A stretch of 64,000 nucleotides of DNA from Paradesertivirga superstes. Lineage in GTDB: Bacteria; Bacteroidota; Bacteroidia; Sphingobacteriales; Sphingobacteriaceae. The position numbers and the translations under genes were made by a program. Below the pieces are notes generated by a model. It had not been told where the DNA came from. It made no database searches and saw nothing but the letters and a program-made list of their open reading frames with translations. Below, one piece after another: positions 17,788 to 25,922 of this stretch. The stretch lies in the NCBI RefSeq assembly GCF_037622515.1, contig NZ_JBBJCN010000005.1, positions 1 to 64,000 on the forward strand, written 5' to 3'. How positions within the stretch are numbered: the stretch's first letter is position 1; each line of letters opens with the position of its first letter.

Positions 17788-17832
17788 GTTTCATACTGAG
17801 CTTGCCGAAGTATAAGCCCGTCGAAACATACA
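17788..17832. repeat. Family B palindrome between rfbD and rfbA
   Basis: GTTTCATACTGAGCTTGCCG followed by AAGTATAAGCCCGTCGAAAC forms nested inverted repeats. The core CATACTGAGCTTG-CGAAGTAT recurs around 20.3-21.0 kb and 58.9-59.3 kb. It may lower read-through between the two genes. Confidence 0.75.
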
Positions 17833-17856
17833 CCTGCTTATATTAAAATAAAACGA

Positions 17857-18732
17857 ATGAAAGGAATTATACTAGCCGGCGGGTCAGGCACCAGGCTGCA
17901 TCCTCTGACCCTTGCCACCAGTAAACAAATGATGCCGGTTTACGATAAGCCGATGATCTATTACCCCTTGTCGATCCTGATGCTTGCAGGCATTCGGGAG
18001 GTTCTTATCATTTCAACGCCCCATGACTTGCCAAACTTTGAAAAACTTTTAGGGGATGGCTCCCGGCTTGGCTGCAAATTTTCCTATAAAGTGCAGGAGG
18101 TTCCAAACGGACTGGCCCAGGCTTTTGTAATAGGAGAGGAGTTTATAGGGGAGGACAGCGTTGCGCTGATTCTTGGAGATAATATTTTTTACGGCGACGG
18201 GCTCTCCATGCTTTTACAAGATCTTAAAGAACCTGAAGGAGGTGTGGTTTTCGCGTATCCCGTTTCCGATCCTGAAAGATATGGAGTAGTGGATTTTGAT
18301 AAGGATAATAATGTGCTTTCTATTGAAGAAAAGCCCGTTAATCCTAAATCTAATTATGCCGTTCCTGGTTTGTATTTTTATGATAATTCCGTAGTGGAAA
18401 TCGCTAAGAACATCCCCATGTCGCCTCGTGGTGAATATGAAATTACCGATGTCAACAAGGTTTATCTTGAGCGGGGAAAGCTTAAGGTAGGAGTGCTTAG
18501 TCGCGGTACTGCCTGGTTAGATACAGGAACCTTTAAATCACTGATGCAAGCCAGCCAGTTTGTACAGGTTATTGAGGACCGTCAGGGCCTGAAGATCGGA
18601 TGTATTGAAGAAGTGGCTTACCGTATGGGATATATTTCAGCGGATGATTTAAGTGAAATCGCAGCCCCGCTTGTTAAAAGCGGCTACGGACAATACCTGT
18701 TGAAGATTGTTAATCAGGGGCTGGTGCAGTAA
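17857..18732 (+). CDS. rfbA: Glucose-1-phosphate thymidylyltransferase
   Basis: Makes dTDP-glucose from dTTP and glucose-1-phosphate, the entry to dTDP-rhamnose. The 291-residue protein has the nucleotidyltransferase signature GGSGTRLHPLT near residues 8-18, KQMMPVYDKPMIYYPLS, ILGDNIFYG with the metal-binding Asp, and EEKPVNPKSNYAVPGLYFYD. The length fits the RmlA family. The ATG at 17857 gives the standard MKGIILAGG opening. The gene is intact and follows rfbD. Confidence 0.97.
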   Translation: MKGIILAGGSGTRLHPLTLATSKQMMPVYDKPMIYYPLSILMLAGIREVLIISTPHDLPNFEKLLGDGSRLGCKFSYKVQEVPNGLAQAFVIGEEFIGEDSVALILGDNIFYGDGLSMLLQDLKEPEGGVVFAYPVSDPERYGVVDFDKDNNVLSIEEKPVNPKSNYAVPGLYFYDNSVVEIAKNIPMSPRGEYEITDVNKVYLERGKLKVGVLSRGTAWLDTGTFKSLMQASQFVQVIEDRQGLKIGCIEEVAYRMGYISADDLSEIAAPLVKSGYGQYLLKIVNQGLVQ

Positions 18733-19033
18733 TGCACTCGCCTATTAAAGCGGTTAACCACCGGATTACCGTGTGGACATAGGTTTTTAAGGCGTTATGA
18801 TTCCCCTCTTGAGAGGTGTTAGGGGTGTATTTAGTATCCTTTTCAAATGCATAAACATATCCCATCAAATTTTGTAAGACTTGCAAATATATGCAGCCCA
18901 TATTCACCGGCAACCTTAAAGCGTTTAGTGTCCCCCGCTGGCGGGGGAATACAAGGGGGTGGATTCGAACAGCACTATACTGGAATTAGTATAAAAACAT
19001 CAACCCATGAAAATCTGCAAATAAAAACAAAAC
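18733..19033. other. Intergenic region with a family E hairpin
   Basis: About 300 bases without a gene. Positions about 18919-18963 hold a family E element: CCCCCGCTGGCGGGGG hairpin core with AAAGCG on the left and AAGGGGGTGG on the right. A weaker related C/T-rich element lies near 18802-18828. No promoter can be singled out. Confidence 0.65.
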
Positions 19034-20302
19034 ATGCCACCAAAGATTGAAGACATCCACATCGCAATTATCGGACTGGGTTATGTCGGCCTGCCTTTAG
19101 CGCTGGCCTTTGCCGAAAAACACCCGGTCACAGGATACGATACCAATCCTGTCCGTATAAATGAATTGCAATCCGGACACGATTACACTTTACAGGCGAA
19201 ATCTACCGATCTTTTAGACAGCACTGTAAAATTCAGCGATAGCGCTGCAGATATTCAATCTGCTAATGTGTACATCATCACCGTACCAACACCTGTGGAT
19301 GAATCAAAAAAGCCCGATCTGGGTCCATTGCTTGAGGCCTCTGCCAGTGTGGGCCGACTGTTAAAAAAGGGTGACATTGTAATTTATGAATCTACCGTAT
19401 ATCCCGGCTGCACCGAAGAAGACTGTGTGCCGGTTCTACAGGCTGTCAGCGGTTTGAAATTCAACATCCAATTTTTCTGCGGTTATTCCCCCGAGCGGAT
19501 CAGTCCGGGCGATGCTGTTCATACCCTGAAAACTATCGTAAAAGTAACCTCAGGTTCAACCCCCGAGGTCGCCGATTTTATTAATACCCTGTATGCAGGC
19601 ATCATAGAAGCTGGCACCTTTAAAGCAAAATCCATTAAAGTGGCCGAAGCAGCCAAGGCCATTGAAAATGCCCAGCGCGATGTGAACATTTCCTTTGTGA
19701 ACGAACTGGCTTTGATATTCGACAGGATGGATGTCGATACCACAGATGTTTTGGAAGCTGCAGCAACAAAATGGAACTTTTTAAAATTTAAACCCGGACT
19801 GGTAGGCGGGCATTGCATAGGAGTGGACCCCTATTATCTTGCCCATAAAGCAGAACTATTAGGTTATCACCCGGAAGTTATTCTCTCCGGACGACGTGTT
19901 AATGATAATATGTCAACCTTCATTGCCAGTAAAGTTGTGAAGATGATGTTGGCAAAAGGCACTGCAGTGAAAAACGCCCGGGCTTTGATACTTGGTATTA
20001 CCTTTAAAGAAAACTGTCCCGATATACGTAACACTAAAGTCATTGATATTTACAGGGAGCTGCAGCAATACGGTATTGAGGTGGATGTCTTTGATCCATG
20101 GGCCAAAGCAACCGAAGTATCTCAGACCTTCCAGTTTAATCTGCTTTCGGATATTTATCAGAATGAATACCAGGCTGTGATCCTGGCTGTGGCCCATCAG
20201 GAATTTTACGAACTGGATTACTCCGCCTTAAAACAGGAAAACACCATACTCTTTGATACCAAGTCGATTATAGACAGGGTTTGGGTGGATGCAAGGTTGT
20301 AG
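19034..20302 (+). CDS. Nucleotide sugar dehydrogenase (TviB/WbpO-like)
   Basis: A UDP-sugar 6-dehydrogenase of 422 residues that oxidises a UDP-HexNAc to its uronic acid. The Rossmann loop GLGYVG is at 14-19, the catalytic Cys261 lies in GLVGGHCIGVDPYYL, and ITFKENCPDIRNT marks the C-terminal UDP-binding domain. The sequence style (EDIHIAIIGLGYVGLPLA, KVAEAAKAIENAQRDVNI) is closest to the Vi-antigen TviB / WbpO group acting on UDP-GalNAc or UDP-GlcNAc rather than to UDP-glucose dehydrogenase. Exact substrate specificity is uncertain. It is one of the precursor genes flanked by repeats ahead of the polysaccharide operon. Confidence 0.88.
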   Translation: MPPKIEDIHIAIIGLGYVGLPLALAFAEKHPVTGYDTNPVRINELQSGHDYTLQAKSTDLLDSTVKFSDSAADIQSANVYIITVPTPVDESKKPDLGPLLEASASVGRLLKKGDIVIYESTVYPGCTEEDCVPVLQAVSGLKFNIQFFCGYSPERISPGDAVHTLKTIVKVTSGSTPEVADFINTLYAGIIEAGTFKAKSIKVAEAAKAIENAQRDVNISFVNELALIFDRMDVDTTDVLEAAATKWNFLKFKPGLVGGHCIGVDPYYLAHKAELLGYHPEVILSGRRVNDNMSTFIASKVVKMMLAKGTAVKNARALILGITFKENCPDIRNTKVIDIYRELQQYGIEVDVFDPWAKATEVSQTFQFNLLSDIYQNEYQAVILAVAHQEFYELDYSALKQENTILFDTKSIIDRVWVDARL

Positions 20303-20566
20303 CTTCATGCGTCATACGGAGCCTGTCGGCTTCATGTCGAGCCTGCAGAGTCATGCTGAGCCTGTCGAAGCATAAAGTGGTATATGCCCACCCCAATCAC
20401 ACCCTTCGACAGGCTCAGGGTGACACCTCCACGCAGTCCTCACGAAAACTGACTCTTCAAATTTCGTCGCCTGCTGTGCAGCGTCGATACTCGTGCAGCG
20501 TCATACTGAGCTTGTCAAAGTATAGAGCTTGTCGAAACATAGAGCGGAGAATCTGCCTTTCAGTTT
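20303..20566. repeat. Family B palindrome cluster, left of GIY-YIG gene
   Basis: Several overlapping copies of the element with core CTGAGCCTGTCGAAG / CTTCGACAGGCTCAG in both orientations, e.g. near 20350-20372, 20403-20426 and 20500-20545. Inverted pairs would give strong hairpins. The cluster ends about 37 bases before the intact GIY-YIG nuclease gene. Confidence 0.8.
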
Positions 20567-20602
20567 TGACATCCTACAATACAAACCAATTTCCTATCTT
20601 TA

Positions 20603-20899
20603 ATGATGCAATACATGGCTGGTCTTCAATGTTCAGATGGGAGTTACTATGTTGGGGTTACAAATGATGTAGAAAGAAGATTGTGGGAACATCAAAATGG
20701 ATTAGATCCCAAAAGCTATACATTCAAAAAGCGCCCGGTTCAACTCATGTTTGTTGAATACTTTCAGGATGCTACTCAAGCCATAGAATTCGAAAAACAA
20801 ATAAAAGGCTGGCGCAGAGCGAAAAAAGAAGCTTTAATAAAACGGGAATGGGATAAGCTTCCTGAATTAAGTGTTAGCTATCAATCTCGCTTGAGGTGA
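20603..20899 (+). CDS. GIY-YIG domain nuclease, small single-domain type
   Basis: A 98-residue protein of the COG2827-like GIY-YIG group. The GIY-YIG region is altered at its start (MQYMAGLQCSDGSYYVGVTN instead of an intact YIYIL strand), but the second half YYVGVT is present. The catalytic Arg follows in DVERRLWEHQNG and the conserved Glu in FEKQIKGWRRAKKEALI. The family cuts DNA; the single-domain members have no well-established role. It is surrounded by family B palindromes on both sides, paralleling the interrupted GIY-YIG gene inside family A repeats at 16.1-16.4 kb. The altered first motif leaves activity uncertain. Confidence 0.82.
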   Translation: MMQYMAGLQCSDGSYYVGVTNDVERRLWEHQNGLDPKSYTFKKRPVQLMFVEYFQDATQAIEFEKQIKGWRRAKKEALIKREWDKLPELSVSYQSRLR

Positions 20900-20922
20900 C
20901 TCCGTGTGGCGCCATACGAGTA

Positions 20923-20968
20923 GCGTCATACTGAGCTTGTCGAAGTACCAGCTTGTCGAAACATAAAG
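20923..20968. repeat. Family B palindrome, right of GIY-YIG gene
   Basis: GCGTCATACTGAGCTTGTCG, then AAGTACCAGCTTGTCGAAAC, repeats the family B core and lies 24 bases after the GIY-YIG stop codon, completing the flanking arrangement. The following 200 bases to gmd show no other repeat. Confidence 0.75.
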
Positions 20969-21171
20969 CCACTCCGTCTTCTTCCGGATTAAATTTTTCA
21001 ATATTCCCCTCAATATCATGCAAATTTTATAATTTTATTGCCGGAATATTGCAAACCATTCTTGTTGTTTGTTGTTTTTTGATTTTATCCATCACTTTAA
21101 TAAATAAATGTATTTTTGAAGGGCCCTTATCAGGCCATGCAAAATACAACACCCAAAAAAGACATTTGTAA

Positions 21172-22308
21172 ATGAAAGTAGCGTTAATCACAGGGATTAC
21201 TGGACAGGACGGAGCCTATCTGGCAGAATTTTTATTAAAAAAAGGCTATGAAGTCCATGGTTTAAAAAGACGGTCGTCATTATTTAATACAGACCGTATC
21301 GATCATTTATACCAGGATCCTCACGAAACAAATGTCAGGCTTAAATTACACTACGGAGATTTAACCGATTCAACTAACATCATACGTATTATACAGGAGG
21401 TTCAACCGGACGAAATCTATAATCTGGCTGCAATGAGCCATGTTAAGGTAAGTTTTGACACCCCCGAATATACCGCAAACGCCGATGGTATCGGTACCCT
21501 GCGTATCCTTGAGGCAGTGCGTATTTTGGGACTTACTAAAAAGACCCGTATCTACCAGGCATCTACTTCAGAATTATACGGTTTGGTACAGGCGGTTCCG
21601 CAAAGTGAAACAACGCCTTTTTATCCCCGTTCGCCTTATGCAGTGGCAAAAATATACGGCTACTGGATTACCGTGAACTACCGCGAGGCTTACGGAATGT
21701 ACTCCTGCAACGGAATTCTATTCAACCACGAAAGTCCGATCAGGGGGGAAACTTTCGTAACCCGTAAAATTACCCGCGCTACCGCGAAAATCGCTTTAGG
21801 CCTGCAAAGCTGTTTGTACCTGGGTAACCTTTCCGCTCAGCGCGACTGGGGGCATGCGAAAGATTATATCGAGGCCATGTGGCTGATCCTTCAACAGGAT
21901 AAAGCGGAAGATTACGTAATCGCTACCGGTATCACTACCGCTGTTCGTGAATTTGTACGCATGAGTTTTGCCGAACTGGGAATCGAAATCGAATTCAGCG
22001 GAAAAGATGAAAACGAAAAAGGTGTAATCGTCGATGTGGATCAGGCAAGGGCATTAGAGCTTGGCTTAAACACCGATGCTTTAAAGGCAGGTCAGACTAT
22101 CGTTAAAGTAGACCCGAGATATTTCCGCCCAACAGAAGTTGATCTATTGCTCGGTGATCCTACCAAAGCAAAAGAAAAGCTGGGATGGAAATTGAAATAC
22201 GATTTACCGGCTTTAGTAAAAGATATGGTGCACTCAGATTTAAATCTCACTAAAAAAGACGAATACTTAAAACAAGGCGGACACCAGGTTTTAAACTATT
22301 TCGAATAA
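21172..22308 (+). CDS. gmd: GDP-mannose 4,6-dehydratase
   Basis: Converts GDP-mannose to GDP-4-keto-6-deoxymannose, the branch point to GDP-fucose, rhamnose, perosamine or colitose. The 378-residue SDR protein has TGITGQDGAYL at residues 7-17, HYGDLTDSTN, IYQASTSELYGL with the catalytic Ser/Thr, and YPRSPYAVAKIYGYW with Tyr and Lys, followed by NHESPIRGETFVTRKIT, a Gmd hallmark. The length is typical. No GDP-fucose synthase is seen downstream, so the final GDP-sugar made here is not defined. It is followed by a strong hairpin. Confidence 0.97.
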   Translation: MKVALITGITGQDGAYLAEFLLKKGYEVHGLKRRSSLFNTDRIDHLYQDPHETNVRLKLHYGDLTDSTNIIRIIQEVQPDEIYNLAAMSHVKVSFDTPEYTANADGIGTLRILEAVRILGLTKKTRIYQASTSELYGLVQAVPQSETTPFYPRSPYAVAKIYGYWITVNYREAYGMYSCNGILFNHESPIRGETFVTRKITRATAKIALGLQSCLYLGNLSAQRDWGHAKDYIEAMWLILQQDKAEDYVIATGITTAVREFVRMSFAELGIEIEFSGKDENEKGVIVDVDQARALELGLNTDALKAGQTIVKVDPRYFRPTEVDLLLGDPTKAKEKLGWKLKYDLPALVKDMVHSDLNLTKKDEYLKQGGHQVLNYFE

Positions 22309-22316
22309 AATACCCC

Positions 22317-22349
22317 AACGCAGACAGCGTTTGGAACGCTGTCTGCGTT
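22317..22349. terminator. Terminator hairpin after gmd
   Basis: A perfect 15-bp stem, AACGCAGACAGCGTT / AACGCTGTCTGCGTT, with a three-base TGG loop begins eight bases after the gmd stop codon. Only a weak T-run follows, but the symmetry allows it to work in either direction. Confidence 0.85.
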
Positions 22350-22384
22350 TATCTTCTAAAAACTGACTTATTTTTCTCTGCATT

Positions 22385-23340
22385 AAGATTCCTGCCTGCG
22401 CAGGAATGACGGGTCGAGTAATTGGACGAGTATCGTCATCATCCTCATATCCACAACCATCATTTTTCGCGTATCGTCATTGCCGATGCGATTGGCAATC
22501 CTAAAGCGCCATACCGGTATCAGATTTATTGTGCTCAGCATTAAGATTCCTGCCTGCCCCTGTCCGTCCGGTCAGGCGGGCGTTCCGTTTCAGGCGGGCC
22601 CGCGCAGGGATGACGGTGATTGGTAATTTGACGAGACTCGCCATCATTGTTCTAACCACAACCATCATTTTTCGCGTATCGTCATTGCCGACGCCATCGG
22701 CAATCCTAAAGCGCCATACCGGTATCAGATTTATTGTGCACAGCATTAGGATTCATCTCCCAATCCGATCGGCAATCCTAAAGCCCCATACCGGTATCAG
22801 ATTTATTGTGCTCAGCATTAGGATTCCTGCCTGCGAAGGAATGACGGGTCGAGTAATTGGACGAGTATCGTCATCATCCTCATAACCACAACCATCATTT
22901 TTCGCGTATCGTCATTGCCGACGCGATCGGCAATCCTAAAGCGCCATACCGGTATCAGATTTATTGTGCACAGCATTAGGATTCCTGCCTGCGCAGGAAT
23001 GACGGTACCTGGTAATTGGACAAGAATCGTCATCATCCTCATAACCACAATCATCATCCACCCCTAATCGTCATTGCCGATGCGATCGGCAATCCTAATG
23101 CGCCATACCGGTATCAGGTTTATCGTGCTCAGCATTAGGATTCCTGCCTGCGCAGGAATGACGGTACCTGGTAATTGGAAAAGAATCGTCATCATCCTCA
23201 TAACCACAATCATCATCTACCCCTAATCGTCATTGCCGATCCGATCGGCAATCCTAAAGCGCCATACCGGTATCAGGTTTATCATGTTCAGCATTAAGAT
23301 TCATCTCCCAATCCGATCGGCAATCCTAAAGCCCCATACC
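22385..23340. repeat. Family C REPIN-like tandem array
   Basis: About five units, each pairing GTCATTGCCGATGCG...CGGCAATCCTAA with an inverted relative GATTCCTGCCTGCGCAGGAA-TGACG. The two palindromes share outer ends (CGTCATT and AATGACG) and are separated by a 40-50 base linker containing CATACCGGTATCAG. The GTCATTGCC starts are at about 22475, 22681, 22911, 23070 and 23229, so the period is 159 bp in the last three units and longer in the first. Two truncated units (CCAATCCGATCGGCAATCC) sit near 22759 and 23309. Confidence 0.88.
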
Positions 23341-23394
23341 GGAATATGATTATTTTACGACCCGTAATATTAATTCATCATAATAATATCTGGA

Positions 23395-23444
23395 AACCAC
23401 CACCCCTTTTAATTCCCCGCCGGCGGGGGGTACAAAACGCTTTA
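23395..23444. repeat. Family E C/G hairpin repeat
   Basis: CCACCACCCCTTTTAATT, then a CCCCGCCGGCGGGG hairpin core, then TACAAAACGCTTTAA. The same arrangement recurs, in either orientation, near 18919, 24423, 61443 and 63287. Confidence 0.8.
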
Positions 23445-23680
23445 ACCCCGTTCACGCCCTGTACGAGATTATACCTTAAATACCCATATTTTTTGCACAC
23501 GCAGGCAACCGTTATTAAGCACGATAATCATCAAAAACCAGAAGGTAGCGCCCGGCCCGAGCCCTCCCACTTTTTTGCATCTGGCAGGCAAAGCCGTTAA
23601 GCGCAACAATCATCAATTACCAGAATGTAGCAGTCAGCCCGAGCATACCTTTTTAAAAGCGAAAATCATTATCTCAGTCG

Positions 23681-23727
23681 CCTCGTACTCTCCTCCTTAT
23701 TTCCAAGGAGGGGGCAGGGGGTGGTTA
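23681..23727. repeat. Family D hairpin repeat
   Basis: CCTCGTACTCTCCTCCTTAT followed by TTCCAAGGAGGGGGCAGGGG forms a stem of about nine base pairs with an AT loop. Near-identical copies are at 207-256 and 63387-63433. The flanking GGTGGTTATTATTGCATT also recurs at the last copy. Confidence 0.78.
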
Positions 23728-23940
23728 TTATTGCATTGCCAGAATCTTTGGCACGGATTCCCATAGCACGGTGCCAGATGTGCTTTTTTGCAAACGCCCA
23801 GTCCAAACGCCATTAAAGCACGACAATCATCAGAAACCCGAATCTAGCGCTGGCCGGAGCAGAACGGCGAGCAGAGAGTTTGCCCTGTGCGGCTGCCAGC
23901 AGGAATGATGGGTTGGATAATTGAACGATACAATCGGAGT

Positions 23941-24110
23941 AAAATCACCCCTTTATCCCCTCCTTGGAAATAAGGAGGGGAGTATAGCGCTTTAGGCAGG
24001 CTGCCCGAACAGTCGGTCAGATATAAAAAACACTGGTTATCAGAGGGGTTATTCTTAGACATGGATTCCCAGAGCAGGATGCCAGATGCACTTTTTGCAA
24101 ACGCCCACGC
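23941..24110. repeat. Family D long composite repeat, copy 2
   Basis: Starts CACCCCTTTATCCCCTCCTT, continues with AGTATAGCGCTTTAGGCAGG and GAACAGTCGGTCAG, and ends in the GCCAGATGCACTTTTTGCAA segment. The same order of blocks recurs at 25022 and 25381. Spacer length between blocks varies. Confidence 0.75.
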
Positions 24111-24148
24111 AAACGTTATTAAGCACGATAATCATCAAAAACCCAAAT

Positions 24149-24232
24149 CTGGAAGAGGAGATCAGGCAGATGTTTCGTGAGCTGGATGCCTGCAGGAGCC
24201 TGTATCCTTTTAAAGATGAAAACGCGAATTGA
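24149..24232 (+). pseudogene. Possible 3' remnant of an unidentified gene
   Basis: One frame reads LEEEIRQMFRELDACRSLY and then a short acidic end before TGA at 24230-24232. Its composition (amphipathic helix, charged residues) looks like a real protein C-terminus, unlike all other frames in this 4-kb region. Upstream of 24149 the sequence is family D repeat, so if real the gene has been cut by the repeat. I cannot name a family. Confidence 0.3.
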
Positions 24233-24422
24233 GGCGGGAGGGAAGGCGCATTAGCGAAATCCTGCCCTGCCATGCAGAAAGTACGGATTTTAAGAATGCG
24301 AGTTAAACATCGTATGTAGATAAACACGGATCTTATCTTTTTATCCCACACGAAAATGTCTTTCGGGCACGAAATTTTATTCTTATGTATTTTGGTTCGA
24401 CAAGTATTCTTACCGGCACTAA

Positions 24423-24467
24423 CGCGCTTCGTGTCCCCCGCAGGCGGGGGAATAAAAAGGGGGTGGT
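24423..24467. repeat. Family E hairpin repeat, reverse orientation
   Basis: AACGCGCTTCGTGTCCCCC, core CCCCCGCAGGCGGGGG, then AATAAAAAGGGGGTGGTGG. Matches the 18919-18963 copy closely. Confidence 0.78.
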
Positions 24468-24520
24468 GGCCTTTATCTTAAAATATCGGATCTTTCTAAA
24501 TCGAGCCTGCTTGCTGCCAC

Positions 24521-24632
24521 CTTGTTCAGTTCTTGTTCATACCTTGTTTACCCTTTGTTCAGCTCAAATGGCTCTGGAGGCGGTTTGAGCTGAACAAGAA
24601 CTGAACAAGAGCTGAAGAAGGGCTAAACAAAT
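24521..24632. repeat. Long inverted repeat built of TGAACAAG octamers
   Basis: The left arm (24521-24568) and right arm (24582-24632) flank a 13-base spacer. The inner arms are TTTGTTCAGCTCAAA and TTTGAGCTGAACAAG, giving 14 perfect pairs. The outer arms consist of reiterated TGTTCAGTTCT / GAACTGAACAAGAGCTGAA units. The structure is longer than an ordinary terminator and carries no T-tract. Confidence 0.8.
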
Positions 24633-24834
24633 GCGCGATTTTTGGTCAAAAATAGGTCGTTTCGGTTAAATCGGTGACATGGCTTTAATGCTGTAATCGC
24701 TGAATTCTATCAAAAAGATTTTCTTATTGCCAATAAACACCAGGTAAAAGCAGTCTGCCCCCTGCAGCGTTCATGTTTGTTCCCGGCCCTGCTCTACCCA
24801 TGGTCACATATGCCGGCTATCTGCACTATATATG

Positions 24835-24907
24835 CTTCGTATCACGAGGCTGATTGCTCCGAAACTTCACGGTGCAGATTCGATGCAGATACGGAGGTGA
24901 TACGAAG
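24835..24907. repeat. Inverted repeat CTTCGTATCAC / GTGATACGAAG
   Basis: An 11-bp perfect inverted repeat (24835-24845 and 24897-24907) surrounds about 50 bases that contain further partial symmetry (CTCCG and CGGAG next to the inner ends). It could form a cruciform or RNA hairpin; no gene is associated. Confidence 0.65.
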
Positions 24908-25021
24908 GAGATCGGTAGATGGGTGGATGATAAATCAGGCGTTGCCGGGGGTAACAGTAATTCCACCCGCCTTGTGCTCCGCAGGAATGACGGGACTGTT
25001 AATTGGACTATACAATCGGAG

Positions 25022-25155
25022 TAAAACCGCCCCTTTATCCCCTCCTTGAAGATATGGATGGGAGTATAGCGCTTTAGGCAGGCTGCTTGAACAGTCGGTC
25101 AGGTATAAAATGGATTTTCATAGCATGATAACAGATGCACTTTTTTGCACCCGTC
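25022..25155. repeat. Family D long composite repeat, copy 3
   Basis: Contains the ordered blocks CGCCCCTTTATCCCCTCCTT, GGAGTATAGCGCTTTAGGCA, GAACAGTCGGTCAGGTATAA and CAGATGCACTTTTTTGCACC. Close to the copy starting at 25381. Confidence 0.75.
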
Positions 25156-25243
25156 CAGGCATGGTCTCGCTATAACTCGGCATTGTCCTTTTTTGCTAAG
25201 AAAAAGGGACTAGGCCTCCCGCGGCTATGAGCGGGAAAGAATA

Positions 25244-25317
25244 CTATTTTTATTGAGATTATAAAACCAGAATGACGCTCCTATACTATCATTCTAACCC
25301 TGTGCTTTTTGCACCCG
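25244..25317. repeat. Direct repeat module, copy 1
   Basis: About 74 bases beginning CTATTTTTATTGAGATTATA and containing CAGAATGACGCTCCTATACT, nearly identical to 25712-25787. The sequence to its left (TAGGCC, CCCGCGGCTATGAGCGGGAA) matches 61377-61410, showing that the repeats are mosaics of movable blocks. Confidence 0.85.
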
Positions 25318-25380
25318 CCAGTCAAACGTCATTAAGCACGACAATTATCATTTTCCGCGGCTCGACTTGATCGGTAATCC

Positions 25381-25510
25381 TAAAACCACCCCTTTATCCC
25401 CTCCTTGAAGATAAGGATGGGAGTATAGCGCTTTAGGCAGGCTGCTTGAACAAGCAGGTCAGGTATAAAAATAGATTCCCATAGCATGATGCCAGATGCA
25501 CTTTTTTGCT
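25381..25510. repeat. Family D long composite repeat, copy 4
   Basis: Blocks CACCCCTTTATCCCCTCCTT, GGGAGTATAGCGCTTTAGGC, GCTTGAACAAGCAGGTCAGG and GCCAGATGCACTTTTTTGC in the same order as the 23941 and 25022 copies. Confidence 0.75.
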
Positions 25511-25560
25511 CCCGTCCAGGCCAAAGTTATTAAGCACAACAATCATCAAATTACCAGAAT

Positions 25561-25711
25561 CTAGCGCCGGCCCGAGCAGAACGGCGGACCGGGAATTTGC
25601 CCTGTGCGGCTGAAGCTTCCCTGCCCCTGCCCGTCCGTTCAGGCGGGCGTTCCGTTCAGGCGGGGTTCTGTTCTTGGCGTTATTCACCTGTTTTTTATTG
25701 TTTTTAAATGG
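25561..25711. repeat. Mosaic module F, copy 1
   Basis: Runs from CTAGCGCCGGCCCGAGCAGA through GTGCGGCTGAAGCTTCCCTG and GGCGGGGTTCTGTTCTTGG to TTTTTATTGTTTTTAAATGG. The same blocks in the same order are at 61122-61270, 36 kb away, and a partial copy is at 23846-23892. Confidence 0.82.
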
Positions 25712-25787
25712 CTATTTTTATTGAGATTATAAAACCAGAATGACGCTCCTATACTATCATTCTAACCCTGTGCTTTTTTGCACCCGT
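25712..25787. repeat. Direct repeat module, copy 2
   Basis: Nearly identical to 25244-25317 but joined directly to the end of module F at 25711. At 61271 the same module F end is followed by different sequence (CATGGTCTCGCTATGG), so the junction marks a deletion or block exchange. Confidence 0.85.
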
Positions 25788-25837
25788 CAGTCAAACCTCA
25801 TTAAGCACGACAATCATCATCTTCTACGCCTCGTCCG

Positions 25838-25922
25838 ACTTGATCGGCAATCGTAAGCACCATACCGGTATCAGGTTCATCGTGCTCTGCATTAGGATTC
25901 CTGCCTGCGCAGGAATGACGGG
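25838..25922. repeat. Single family C REPIN-like unit
   Basis: GATCGGCAATCGTAAGCACC, a linker with CATACCGGTATCAG, and GATTCCTGCCTGCGCAGGAA-TGACG. It is one isolated unit of the same type as the 22.4-23.3 kb array, without tandem neighbours. Confidence 0.8.

Noticed and set aside
22501..23057. Open reading frames on both strands across the family C array
   Set aside because: Their translations change frame between copies of the same repeat and contain only translated palindromes; no domain is recognisable.
22385..23340. Regular repeats as a possible CRISPR or minisatellite gene
   Set aside because: Linkers are conserved between units, period varies, and the units are paired palindromes with REPIN-type symmetry.
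23844..24351. Minus-strand frames with similar ends in the family D region
   Set aside because: The similarity between them (and with a frame near 25.5 kb) follows from the shared DNA repeats; frames are not equivalent in all copies.
24777..25049. A 90-codon frame over the 24.8-kb inverted repeat
   Set aside because: It spans an inverted repeat and family D blocks, and composition is unlike coding sequence here.
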